From: Rhodanobacteraceae bacterium
GTDB taxonomy: Bacteria > Pseudomonadota > Gammaproteobacteria > Xanthomonadales > Ahniellaceae
Assembly: GCA_016708465.1 (NCBI GenBank)
Contig: JADJFT010000005.1
Location: forward strand, 1 to 64,000
Direction of reading: 5' to 3'
Length of the DNA stretch: 64,000 bases
Numbering within the stretch: the stretch's first letter is position 1; each line of letters starts with the position of its first letter. A program made the position numbers and the translations under genes. Shown here piece by piece: positions 1 through 9,893 of this stretch. The notes beneath the pieces were generated by a model. That model was not told the DNA's origin and did not search any database. It saw only the letters and a list, made by a program, of their open reading frames with translations.

Positions 1-399
1 GACGCGTTCCTGGGCTCTGCGCGGGTTTGCGCGTTCGGTCGCCATCTGCTCGATCTCGATGCGTCGTGCAGTCACTTCGCGCTGGATCTGCAAATCAACG
101 TCTCGCTTGGCCTGTTCGGCGATCTCTTTTGCCTTCAAGGCGTCGAGCTCGGCCTTCTTGGCCGCAGCGATCTGGTCGTCACGCTCGGCCAGCGCAATCT
201 CGACGGCACGCTTGGCGTCGGCCTGCTCTTGCTCGATTGCGGCGCGAACTCGCGCCTCGATCTCATTCCGGTCGCGGGACCACTGCTGCTCCGCCTGGTC
301 TCGCGCCGTCTTGCGTTCAGCCTCCAGCAAAGGAGCAACAAGTGCGCTGGTCGGGAAATGAAGTCCCGCAATGCGGGCAGGGATATTGATATCGCTCAT
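1..399 (-). CDS. Coiled-coil protein, DUF2130-like N-terminus (partial, runs off left edge)
   Basis: An ATG at 399 on the minus strand opens a frame that stays open for 133 codons to the window edge, so only the N-terminal part is present. After a short globular start (MSDINIPARIAGLHFP...) the sequence is almost entirely heptad-like Ala/Glu/Lys/Arg-rich helix (for example AAAKKAELDALKAKEIAEQ), ending in a stretch resembling the 'QREV' region. This is how DUF2130 proteins begin, before their conserved C-terminal domain, which would lie outside the window. The family assignment is therefore tentative; a different coiled-coil protein is possible. DUF2130 proteins have no established function. 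Confidence 0.55.
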   Translation of the reverse strand, partial: MSDINIPARIAGLHFPTSALVAPLLEAERKTARDQAEQQWSRDRNEIEARVRAAIEQEQADAKRAVEIALAERDDQIAAAKKAELDALKAKEIAEQAKRDVDLQIQREVTARRIEIEQMATERANPRRAQERV

Positions 400-1001
400 T
401 GCTTCTGGCCCTCCGGGGCCTGGTTGCTTGAGCGGGTGTTGACCCCGGCTTCCGAAACCGCCAAATTGACGGTGCTAACTCGGCTCGGGCACTCGCTCGG
501 GTTGGTTGTGGGGCCCGGTGTTGACGCACCGGGCCTTTTTGTTTCCGCCACAGGAGTGGATTTACTGCAGCGGTAACGCCATCGATCTTGCCACCTGCCC
601 GGCGAATGTCAAGCATTTGGTTGCAGGAATGTAATTCATGCAATCAACATCGCCCCGGACTGATGCTGCGGTCTACCGAAAGCAGCTGACGGTCTGCACG
701 CAATGCGCCGGCGATCGTCACTGAGCCTTTGTGCCTATGGCATGAACTTTGTATGTGCTGGCCTGAAGTCTTAGCTGCGTGGGGTGACATCTATGAATTT
801 CGAACTCGACCAAGATGCAGAAGTGTCTATCGGCCGTGTTTCCGCGACAGGTACGCTTGTGGTGGATCGCTGCGCCTTGCAGACATCGCAGGTCTACCTC
901 GCACAAGTGACCGCTCTCAAGCAGCTCGTTCGCAAGCAATATGGCCGAGCTCACGTCGAGCGTCGAGCTGAGGAACCGCAGTTGGCTACTGGCTGACTTA
1001 C
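400..1001. other. Gene-poor stretch left of the degraded membrane gene
   Basis: No convincing protein gene is seen here. A terminator hairpin lies at 512-543. A 70-codon frame (GTG 784, ATG 793, stop 994-996) has no recognisable domain, overlaps other open frames and is not called. The region separates the divergent coiled-coil gene from a run of damaged genes. Confidence 0.5.
512..543 (+). terminator. Rho-independent terminator
   Basis: A perfect 9-bp stem (GGCCCGGTG at 512-520, CACCGGGCC at 527-535) with a 6-nt loop is followed directly by TTTTTGTTT. Geometry and U-tract fit a plus-strand terminator. No plus-strand gene is visible just upstream, so it may end a small RNA or a transcript from a lost gene. 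Confidence 0.75.
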
Positions 1002-1907
1002 GTGTGGGAGACAGCGCTAGGGCTGTTGTTCCTGTCGGCAGGCTACTTCTTCGTTTCGCGGTGGATCGTCACGAAATCGATCTCCGTCAGATCCTCAGAA
1101 CATCCTCAGTATTTCCAAGCCGCCGTCGCTGGTGCGGCCTTGTTCGTTTGTGCGTCGTTGACGTTGTCCTCTTTGAAGGAAGTTTTTCCCTGGTTGATTC
1201 CGATCGCCAGCGAAATCACGTCTTCATTGAACGGGCAGCTGTTGGTCAAGACCGCTGATACAGATAGGGCACTCAAAGGAATGCGAGCGCTGTCGGTCGC
1301 GCTCTTGATGGCCTACTTGCTGCCGAAATTGATGAACTATCCGTTGGCAAGAAACCCACTGTTGGCGTTCTCGATCCTCGATCGGGCTGGCGCCAAAGCA
1401 GTCTCGAGAAACTGATTGCACGGACTCAACTCTCGAGCTTGCCAGCCATGCTGACGCAGGAGTCCGGCAAGGTGTACGTGGGCTACATCATTGAAGAGGA
1501 CAGCAATTCTTCAGTGATCGGAGAATGGATTCGAATCGAGCCGATGCTTTCGGGATATCGCGACGAGAAGCAAGAGTTCCACTGGACAACCAACTACCTC
1601 TGGCTCCACGAGGGAGCGGTCTTGAGCGAAATGCGCCGCGACAAGCACGACTTCGATGTGGTTCTACCGCTAAGAACCATTGTCTCTGCGCATCCCTTCG
1701 ACCTTGCAACCTACCTCAAGATGTTTGACCAGAAGGTGCAGTCAGAAGATGTGCCTTCTAGACAGGCTACAGGGTCGCAGCCGCCGAGCGAGTTGAGTCA
1801 CGCTGAACTCGCGCGGAGACGGGTCCTTCGACCAAGGGGAAAAGCAAAGGCTGGCGGAGTTGGCCAGGTCGATTCTGGTCGTTCACGATGTCATCAAGCG
1901 ATGCTAG
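1002..1907 (+). pseudogene. Frameshifted inner-membrane protein with conserved cytoplasmic domain
   Basis: Two adjoining frames read as one protein. The first (GTG 1002 to stop 1413-1415) has hydrophobic segments (ETALGLLFLSAGYFFVSRW, AAVAGAALFVCASLTL, ALSVALLMAYLLPKL). Just before its stop, the next frame continues with SLEKLIARTQLSSLPAM and a soluble domain containing SGKVYVGYI, EPMLSGYRDEKQEF and DFDVVLPLRTIVSAHPFD. A one-base deletion near 1385-1400 explains the break. A second shift near 1815 may join the C-terminus to DQGEKQRLAELARSILVVHD, ending at 1907. The layout (two or three membrane helices, then a beta-rich domain) matches an uncharacterised family I recognise only by pattern. 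It could be a true pseudogene or a consensus-error artefact. Confidence 0.5.
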
Positions 1908-2055
1908 GCGCCGGTGGTATTGGGTGTATTGCACTGGCCTCGCGGGAATCTTGCCAGCGCTCAAATGGACAGGATTCTCGGGGCTGCTTTCAACTATCGC
2001 CCTGCTCGGTCTCCTTGCGTGGCATCTCTCCCGCAATAGCCGAAAATTGACGTGA
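1888..2055 (+). CDS. Small two-helix membrane protein (55 aa)
   Basis: A short frame starts at ATG 1888, overlapping the reconstructed end of the preceding membrane gene (1907) by 20 bases, which would allow translational coupling. The product has a basic N-terminus (MSSSDARRRW), two hydrophobic stretches (WYWVYCTGLAGILPAL and GLLSTIALLGLLAWHL) and a basic tail (SRNSRKLT). This positive-inside hairpin pattern suggests a real small membrane protein rather than chance. I recognise no family. A competing longer frame covers the same bases without recognisable content. Confidence 0.35.
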   Translation: MSSSDARRRWYWVYCTGLAGILPALKWTGFSGLLSTIALLGLLAWHLSRNSRKLT

Positions 2056-2109
2056 TTCGAACTTGCCGAAACTTGCCGAACTGAGTGGCCAGAGCGTCAG
2101 GAATACAAC

Positions 2110-2512
2110 ATGCACAACATCGCTGAATTCAATCGCGCCTGCAAAGCCATATTCAGCACTTTGTACGACGCGTTTCCAGTGCCCATCGATATCACTCCTG
2201 AGGGCGTTGGCTTCCACGAGGAATTCGACGCCGACGATGCGCCGAGTGCTGTTTAGCGCGACCATGTGCTTTTTGGCCGATGAGCAGTTCATCGTCTACG
2301 ACCGCGGCAGAGACAGCATGCACTTGAAAAGCCGTGCGCGGCTGACCGCCAAGGGTCTTGCGAGGTTGCAGCGCATCCCAGAGGGAATCCAAGCCGAGTC
2401 GACTCCACTAATTGATCGCCTCCGCAACGCAACGAACTCGATCGGAGATCAAGTTAAGCAAGTCCGCTACCTCAGAAACGGTGAGCCAGGTGCTCAAGCT
2501 AATTTTGCATGA
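2110..2512 (+). pseudogene. Frameshifted small cytoplasmic protein of unknown function
   Basis: ATG 2110 opens a frame (MHNIAEFNRACKAIFSTLYD, AFPVPIDITPEGVGFHEEFD) that hits a stop at 2254-2256. The sense continues in the next frame as LFSATMCFLADEQFIVYDRG and SARLTAKGLARLQRIPEGI-like residues to a stop at 2510-2512. Together they read as a single small protein with a winged-helix-like 'RLTAKGLARL' end, as in uncharacterised proteins of similar length. A one-base insertion (or two-base loss) near 2240 explains the break. The extreme C-terminus is uncertain and may contain a second shift. Confidence 0.45.
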
Positions 2513-2718
2513 CGCGCAGGCCCTCTTCCTGTCGATGTTCTGCCGAAGCGAACAGCAGGTCAGCGCATACGGAAATTGCGCTGAGCTCAGCAACAATCGA
2601 AGTCATCGGCGAACAACGGAAGCTCAAAGCTGTGCAGGAGCAGTTGTCGACCCTGTCGAAGTGCTCACCAGGATTCGGTCGTTGATGAATGCAATCCGAC
2701 GGGTCAGCCCTGCACCCG

Positions 2719-3955
2719 TCAATGGCGTCGAAAGCTGCTTTGCAGCATGCGCGCCAACCGAAACCTCCCAAGCGCGGCAGTCCCCGATGGCCCGCTTGAC
2801 GAAGCCATGATGTAGAGCTTGTCGCCGACGGAAACCTTGTCGGATGACGCGCCCTCTCGACGATAGAGCTTGAGCGCCGCATCACTGAAGACGAATTCTT
2901 AGTGCCTTCAAATGTTCCGTCGGACTCGTGAAGTGTCGATGCAAGGAAGGAGGAATACTGCTCGCGAAAGAGCGCCAACTTTCCATCGAACACCACTGGA
3001 TCGCCAGCCAAGCCGGCAAATCCATAGTCGACCAACTCCCGTACAACATACGTACCGGCTTGCGTACCGTCGGTGCGCCACAGCTCTGAGTTGAGCCCAC
3101 CAAGCGCGGCATTGAGGTAATAAACTCCGTCCAGCTCGACGCCGCGCCGCGCGCTTACAGCGCCCTGTGTTGTCAGATCGGTCGTTCCTGCCGCGGTGCC
3201 GTCGGACGAACGAAGGAACGATCCTCCCAGGATCATTCTGCCGTCGTAGGTGCCCGAATAATGAGCACCAGACACCCCAGGGACAATGACATCGAAGGAT
3301 CCGTTCCTTCGTTCCAGTCGCGCGAATCAGTTTGCCCCGTTGTAGGGCGTACGTAAACGCTCCCATTCCAGATAACGTGTATGCCGGCGACATACCAACC
3401 TAGCGAGGGGAAGGCTGGAACATCCGCAACACCACTGGGAAGTTCAATTCGCCAAAGGGCTGCTTCTGCCGGCAACTCCGGCGATCGGTTCGCCGGCCCG
3501 ATCAAAAAGAGATGGGCCGTTTCTGTTCGAAGTTCGCCATCGACCATGAGCGACAGGGAGTCAGGACACTGAAGGCCAAGCGATCGGAAGAGTTCCGTCT
3601 CGCCTTGGCGATTTACACGCCACAGGTCAACCGCCGAGCCATTCCGTCCAAAGAAATAAACATGCTCCTGGAAGACAAACAACCGCGTGTGGCTCTGCGA
3701 CGGCTCACAGACGCCGTCACCAGTGCCAGTAACAGAATCGGTGAGTCTTTGAGTGTTTTCCGAGGTTCCATCGGTCCACCACAGTTCCAATCCGTGTTGG
3801 TCATCGAAAGCTTCGAAGACAATGCCCCCAGAAAACCGCGTCGATAGGGACGCATCAGGATGGGGCGTCACGCCGGCGGGGACAAATGGACGCGGCGACT
3901 GCGCGTACACAGCAGACGAAAAGAGAATCCCCAAGAGAAGAGAAAGATTGCGCAT
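2719..3955 (-). pseudogene. Secreted ELWxTDGT-repeat protein, frameshifted twice
   Basis: The gene begins at ATG 3955 with a clear signal peptide (MRNLSLLLGILFSSAVYAQ). The mature part carries hyalin-like 'ELWxTDGTxxGT' repeats: LELWWTDGTSENT, LRSSDGTAAGT, SELWRTDGTQAGT and LHESDGTFEGT, which are typical of secreted beta-rich proteins. The reading frame shifts near 3297 (a GATCCTTCG that would read through if it were GATCCCTTCG on the coding strand) and again near 2898. After both corrections the protein runs about 412 residues to a stop at 2719-2721, ending in LYRREGASSDKVSVGDKLYI and a basic tail. Both shifts are single missing bases, so this may be intact in the living cell. Function is unknown; export is clear. 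Confidence 0.6.
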
Positions 3956-4598
3956 TCCATTGCACCGTATTCAGAAGTCGGACCGAGTCTAACCACGAGA
4001 TTAACGATCCGCATGCGCGCACACCGATCGAAAGGTGAGCAATCCTCGCAACGGGCAGAGACATGCTCGCGAGCAAGCGCAAGCAGGCTGTGGAACTGCA
4101 AAGGCGGTCTGCGAGAAGTTCAGCAGATCAACCGCGAGGATTGAGCGATGACGGTGCGGAAATCGATCCAGTGCATCGAAAGGAAAATGTCTTCTCGCGA
4201 CGAGCGAGCCACAGACTCTTGGAGTCCGAACGAACAAGAGCTAGTCTCTGGGACGAACTCTGCGATTCCCCAGCTAACGCGTCGCCCTCTCACTGGCAGT
4301 GAGCGAACGCCCGGCCAAATCGCCGGGCGTTTTGTTTGGGGCAGGTGGTGTTGCGGCAGAGCTGTTCGACAAGCTCGAGCATGTCAGCGGCATTTGCCAA
4401 ATTGCACGCGCACAGGAAGCGCATGCTGCTGGCCCAGCAGCGCTGTCGACTCGCTCGGGAAATGGCATGAGTTTGATTCGCAATCGCATAGCGGCGCGAT
4501 GGCGATTGATGTGGTGGACAAGTAGTCATTCACCGAGTATTCCCTTGCAGCAACGACCACTGAAGACAGCGTCGCCTTTCCATCTCAAAGGATCTGCA
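3956..4598. other. Intergenic stretch without a convincing gene
   Basis: About 640 bases between the divergent start of the ELWxTDGT gene and the RCC1-like remnant. Open frames here lack recognisable content. A strong plus-strand terminator sits at 4307-4337. The right end supplies the ribosome-binding site (AAAGGA, near 4587) of the next gene. Confidence 0.5.
4307..4337 (+). terminator. Rho-independent terminator
   Basis: A perfect 9-bp stem, ACGCCCGGC (4307-4315) and GCCGGGCGT (4322-4330), with a 6-nt CAAATC loop, runs into TTTTGTTT. No intact plus-strand gene precedes it, so it may be left from a deleted gene or may end a small transcript starting after 3960. Confidence 0.7.
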
Positions 4599-4913
4599 AT
4601 GACAACGATGCTCCGTTGGATGTCCGTCCTTTTGCTGTCTCTGTTCTTGCTGGGCGCCGAGAAAGCCCGCGCCGATGCATCGGGACCGTTGGTGGCTGGA
4701 GAGACTCACACCTGCGCCTTGGTCAGCGACGGCACGGGGCGCTGCTGGGGCTCTAACCGTTACGGCCATGTCGGCAATGGCGAAGAAGGGATAAAAACAA
4801 CGCCGGTTGATGTCTACGGAACGCCGTTTTTGCGCGTATTCGTCAACGGATTTGAAGACATCACGCGAAAAACATTGACCGTGCCGGGCGCCCAAGAAGC
4901 GCTGGCCGACTAA
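4599..4913 (+). CDS. Truncated secreted RCC1-like protein with GFE tail (104 aa)
   Basis: ATG 4599 follows an AAAGGA ribosome-binding site. The product has a signal peptide (MLRWMSVLLLSLFLLGAEKARA), then a single RCC1-type unit (THTCALVSDGTGRCWGSNRYG, HVGNG), and then goes straight into a C-terminal tail (VFVNGFEDITRKTL...). RCC1 propellers need about seven such units, so one unit is too little to fold as a propeller. The tail and the 30 bases after the stop are nearly identical to the end of the next gene (9702-9806). The most economical reading is an internal deletion or recombination product of a larger RCC1 protein that kept only its two ends. It may still be expressed and exported. Confidence 0.6.
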   Translation: MTTMLRWMSVLLLSLFLLGAEKARADASGPLVAGETHTCALVSDGTGRCWGSNRYGHVGNGEEGIKTTPVDVYGTPFLRVFVNGFEDITRKTLTVPGAQEALAD

Positions 4914-4938
4914 GCCAAGTGATGCAATCGGTCGCGGC
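4834..4938 (+). repeat. 105-bp direct repeat, copy 1 (C-terminal tail and 3' flank)
   Basis: This segment matches 9702-9806 over 105 bases with four mismatches. It covers the last 26 codons of the RCC1-like remnant, its stop codon and the next 25 bases. Confidence 0.9.
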
Positions 4939-5125
4939 ATAAGCCTCGATCGTGGGAGCGGCTAAAGCCACTCCCAAGAGGAATCCATGCAGGGTTGCCA
5001 ATGTCTTGAATGGGGCTTGGCAGCGGTCACCGATGCGGCGCACACTCGATGCGGGGACAAATCATGCGGTAGCGCTTCTTGTACTGAATAGCCGCAACAG
5101 CAAAATTACATCTGGGGAAAACGTC

Positions 5126-8100
5126 ATGACCTTGCTCCTCAATCGCGCAGCGGCGCTGGTGGTTCTTAGCCTCTTGGCCTGTTTGGCCCCTGCGGCGGTC
5201 ATGGCGGAAACGCCGGTGCAAGTGTGGGCGGTGGAGAGTCCTGGGCATGCTGGCCCGGGATCGGGTCAACCCGGATGCGGGGCCGTGCCCTACGCGCAAC
5301 GCGCGATGGCGATTGATTCAGGCGGCAATTCCTATGTCACCGGTTGCAGCAGCAATGGCTCCAACAGCGACTACCGCACGGTCAAATATGACCCAAGCGG
5401 TGCGGTGCTGTGGACAGCGCGCTATAACGGCACCGGCAACAACACCGACGTAGCCTACGCCCTCGCCGTGGACGCCGACGACAATGTCTTGGTCACCGGC
5501 TATTCGATCGGCAGCAGCGGCGGCTACAACTACGCCACGGTGAAGTACGCCAGTGACGGTACGCCGCTTTGGGTGCAGACCTACAACGGCACCGGCAATA
5601 ACTACGACTACGCCAATGCCCTCGCCGTGGACGCCAGCGGCAATGTCTTGGTCACTGGCCAGTCGTACAACGGCACCAGCTACGACTACGCCACGGTGAA
5701 GTACGCCAGTGACGGTACGCCGCTTTGGGTGCAGACCTACAACGGCACCGGCAACAACACCGACGTAGCCTACGCCCTCGCCGTGGACGCCAGCGGCAAT
5801 GTCCTGGTCACCGGCCAGTCGGTCGGCAGCAGCGGCGGCACCAACTACGCCACGGTGAAGTACGCCAGTGACGGTACGCCGCTTTGGGTGCAGACCTACA
5901 ACGGCACCGGCAATAGCACCGACCAAGCCACTGCCCTCGCCGTGGACGCCAGCGGCAATGTCCTGGTCACCGGCTATTCGATCGGCAGCAGCGGCAACTA
6001 CGACTACGCCACGGTGAAGTACGCCAGTGCTGCCGGTACGCCGCTTTGGGTGAAGACCTACAACGGCACCGGCAATAACCACGACTACGCCACTGCCCTC
6101 GCCGTGGACGCCAGCGGCAATGTCCTGGTCACCGGCCGCTCGTACAGCAGCAGCGGCAACGATGACTACGCCACGGTGAAGTACGCCAGTGCTGCCGGTA
6201 CGCCGCTTTGGGTGCAGACCTACAACGGCACTGGCAATTACTACGACTACGCCAATGCCCTCGCCGTGGACGCCGGCGGCAATGTCCTGGTCACCGGCTA
6301 TGCCTACAACGGCAGCAGCAACGACTACGCCACGGTGAAGTACGCCAGTGACGGTACGCCGCTTTGGGTGCAGACCTACAACGGCACCGGCAATGGCTAC
6401 GACGCAGCCTATGCCCTCGCCGTGGACGCCAACAACAATGTCCTGGTCACCGGCCGTTCCCGCAACAGCAGCGGCAACGACGACTACGCCACGATGAAGT
6501 ACGCCAGTGACGGTACGCAGCTTTGGATCTCGGATGTCGTCGTGGAAAGCCAGCGTCCCGAACGCCTGTCCACCAGTGTCGGCGCACGCAAGATGGTCGT
6601 CGACGCCGCAGGCAATACCTATGTCGCCGGCAGCGGTTTCAACGGTCGGAACGACGACTATCGTGTCGCCAAGTTCGACGTCGCAGGAACGCTGGTCTGG
6701 AGTGCAACCTACAACGGCACCGGCAATAACACCGACGTAGCCTACGCCCTCGCCGTGGACGCCAGCGGCAATGTCCTGGTCACCGGCTATTCGTACAACA
6801 GCAGCGGCAACTACGACTACGCCACGGTGAAGTACGCCAGTGACGGTACGCAGCTTTGGGTGCAGACCTACAACGGCACCGGCAACAACAACGACTACGC
6901 CTACGCCCTCGCCGTGGACGCCAGCGGCAATGTCCTGGTCACCGGCAATGCCTACAACGGCAGCAGCAACGACTACGCCACGGTGAAGTACGCCAGTGAC
7001 GGTACGCCGCTTTGGGTGCAGACCTACAACGGCACCGGCAATAACCACGACTACGCCAATGCCCTCGCCGTGGACGCCAGCGGCAATGTCCTGGTCACCG
7101 GCCGTTCGAACAACGGCGGCAACGATGACTACGCCACGGTGAAGTACGCCAGTGACGGTACGCCGCTTTGGGTGCAGACCTACAACGGCACCGGCAACAA
7201 CACCGACCAAGCCAATGCCCTCGCCGTGGACGCCAGCGGCAATGTCCTGGTCACCGGCTATTCGATCGGCAGCAGCGGCAACGCCGACTACGCCACGGTG
7301 AAGTACGCCAGTGACGGTACGCCGCTTTGGGTGCAGACCTACAACGGCACCGGCAACAACTACGACTACGCCAATGCCCTCGCCGTGGACGCCAGCGGCA
7401 ATGTCCTGGTCACCGGCTATTCGTACAGCAGCAGCGGCAACGCCGACTACGCCACGGTGAAATACGCCAGTGACGGTACGCCGCTTTGGGTGCAGACAAC
7501 GGCACTGGCAATAACACCGACGTAGCCCTACGCCCTCGCCGTGGACGCCGGCGGCAATGTCTTGGTCACCGGCCGCTCGTACAGCAGCAGCGGCAACGAT
7601 GACTACGCCACGGTGAAGTACGCCAGTGACGGCACGCAGCTTTGGGTGCATAACTACGACGGTGGACGTGGTCTCCAAGACACCGCCCGGGCCGTCGCCG
7701 TCGATGCCAATGGGCGCGTCACCATCGCCGGCAGCGTGCATGAGAACTCTGGCTATGGCCGCATCGGCGTGGTCCGCATTGCGGCCGCTTACACCGTCAC
7801 CGCCAGCGCCGGTGCCAATGGCAGCATGACGCCCGCCTCGCAGACAGTACTGCAGGCAGACGACGCCCAGTTCACTGTTACACCTGCGACCGGCTATCAC
7901 GTCGACACCATCACCGGCACCACCTGTTCCCCGGTGGATTTGGGCGGCGGCCTCTGGAAAGCGGCCAACATCACTCAGGATTGCGCGGTTACTGCGACCT
8001 TCGCGATCAATCAATACACGCTGACGTACACCGTAGGCGCGAATGGTTCGATCAGCGGCGTCAGTCCGCAAACCGTCAGTTCCGGTGGCAATGGCAGCAC

Positions 8101-9781
8101 CGTCACCGCCGTCGCCGATGCCGGTTACCAATTCGCGCAATGGAGTGACGCGTCGACCAACAATCCACGAACCGACACCAACGTCACCAGCAACATCACT
8201 GTCAGCGCACAGTTTGTCGTGAACCAGTACACCGTGAGCTTCGACAGTCAGGGCGGATCGGCGGTCGCTGCGATCACTCAGGACTTTGCATCAACCGTCA
8301 CCGTGCCCGCCGCACCGACACGCAGCGGCTACACGTTCAGTAGTTGGAACACCGCAGCCGATGGCAGCGGCACCAGTTATGCACCGGCCGCAACGTTCGC
8401 AATGCCAGCGAACGATTCAACGCTGTATGCGATCTGGACGATCAACCAATACACGCTCACCTACAGCGCCGGCGCCAATGGCTCGATTACCGGAACATCG
8501 CCACAAACGGTCAATCACGGCAGCGATGGTTCCTCCGTTACCGCAGTCGCAGCGGCTGGCTATCACTTCGTCAACTGGAGCGATAACGCCACATCGAACC
8601 CACGCACCGATATGAATGTCACCGGCGACATCACCGTCACCGCCAACTTCGCCAACGACGCGCCGAGCATCAGCGTGGTCGCTGATCAGACGATCTTGGA
8701 GGACAGTGGAACAACCGTCGTAACGGTGACTTTGTCCGATCTGGAAACGGCGCTGGTGGATTTGCAGTTGACGGCGCAGTCCTCAAACACGGCGCTGATT
8801 GCCGATCCCACCATTGGTACCAATGCCAATCCGGCCGAACGCACGTTGAGCTTCGCACCCGCAAGCAATGGCAATGGTGGCCCGGTGACCATCACCTTGA
8901 CCGCAACCGACAGCGCTGCGGCGACGTTCCAGCGCACCTTTGCGATCACGGTCACAGCGGTCAACGACGCACCGAGCCTGACGCTGGCAACCAGCCCCAC
9001 ACATCCCGCCGCAACGATCGGTGTGCAATCGGTACCGAACTTTGCCAGCGTCGACTTGGGTCCCACCGATGAGGATGCAACTCAAGCGGTCGCCGACTTC
9101 CTGATCGACAGCGTGGTGGATGCGGATGGGGTGTTGGTCGCCAGCAGTCTGGACATCGCCAACAATGGAACACTGAGCTACACCCTCAGCGGCATCGGCG
9201 GCGGCGCCACCATCACCACCCGCATACGTGACGATGGCGGCATGCTCAATGGCGGCATCGACACCTCCGGCACACAGCAGTTCACCCTCCACGTCGCACC
9301 CGGAGCCGATCTGCAAATCGCCAAGACCAACAACCGCGTCAGCCTGCTCGATGGCGAAGTCACGGTATATGCCGTTGTCGTCGCCAATGCCGGCCCGAAT
9401 GCAGTCACCGGCGCAAGACTTGTCGACACCTTGCCGAGCACCTTGATCAACGGCAGTTGGGCCTGCGTGCAAGCCAGCTCCACCGCCACCTGTCCGGTGC
9501 CTGATGCCAACAACGGCAATCTCGACGTGTTCATCAGCCTCGGGGTAAATCAGTACCTGCGATTCGATGTGATGGCCGAAGTCGATGGTGTGATCGAAGC
9601 CCAAGTCATCAACACCGCCACCGCCACCGTGCCCGCTGGCATCACCGCACTGAACACCGGAGACGACAGCGCCACCGACACCGACCTGATTGTTCCGGTG
9701 GGCGTATTCATCAACGGATTTGAAGACATCACGCGAAAAACATTGACCGTGCCGGGCGCACAAGAAGCGCTGGCCGACTAA
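5126..9781 (+). CDS. Large secreted SBBP beta-propeller / InlB-repeat protein, interrupted by one stop
   Basis: The start is ATG 5126, chosen because it gives a signal peptide (MTLLLNRAAALVVLSLLACL...AVMA) with GGGGAA just upstream. About fifteen 52-54-residue SBBP-type repeats follow (5372-7770; core YATVKYASDGTPLWVQTYNG). Next come divergent InlB/Flg_new-type repeats (NQYTLTYSAGANGSITG, SGYTFSSWNTAADGSGTSY), cadherin-like NDAP modules, a DUF11 domain (ADLQIAKTNNRVSLLDGEVT) and the tail VFINGFEDITRKTL. A 4-base deletion after 7497 and a 1-base insertion at 7526-7528 put a TAG at 7523-7525 inside repeat 14. The net change is three bases, so frame is restored and the two halves (to 7525, from 7541) lie in the same frame. 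Intact, it would be about 1550 residues. Likely an extracellular surface protein; ligand unknown. Confidence 0.8.
5372..7770 (+). repeat. Tandem SBBP repeats, ~156-159 bp, about 15 units
   Basis: Coding tandem repeats. Unit starts were measured at 5372, 5531, 5687 and 5846. Units 2-7 and 9-14 are nearly identical in DNA, while unit 8 (around 6500-6690) and the first and last units are divergent. Variation is concentrated in the residues after GTGN and after LVTG. The near-identity makes this stretch prone to recombination and misassembly. Confidence 0.9.
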
Positions 9782-9806
9782 GCCAAGCGATGCAATCGGT
9801 CGAGGC
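9702..9806 (+). repeat. 105-bp direct repeat, copy 2
   Basis: Second copy of the segment at 4834-4938, with four mismatches. It covers the final codons, stop codon and 3' flank of the SBBP gene. The two copies lie about 4.9 kb apart in the same orientation, so recombination between them would delete the SBBP gene. Confidence 0.9.
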
Positions 9807-9893
9807 CGAGCATGGGGACGCGTTGCTCGCCAGAGTGCATTCAGGCGCGTGTTTTCGGCTACGGTGTCATGGCGACAACCCACACTTGCGCCC

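Noticed and set aside
5372..7770. CRISPR or other non-coding array
   Set aside because: Repeats are 156-159 bases, in frame, and translate into a regular beta-propeller unit with no spacer pattern.
5318..8140. 940-codon open frame on the minus strand
   Set aside because: It is antisense to the SBBP repeats. Its GVVVAAAAVRIAGDQDIAAGVHGEG repeats mirror the plus-strand repeats and codon bias, with no domain, signal peptide or ribosome-binding site.
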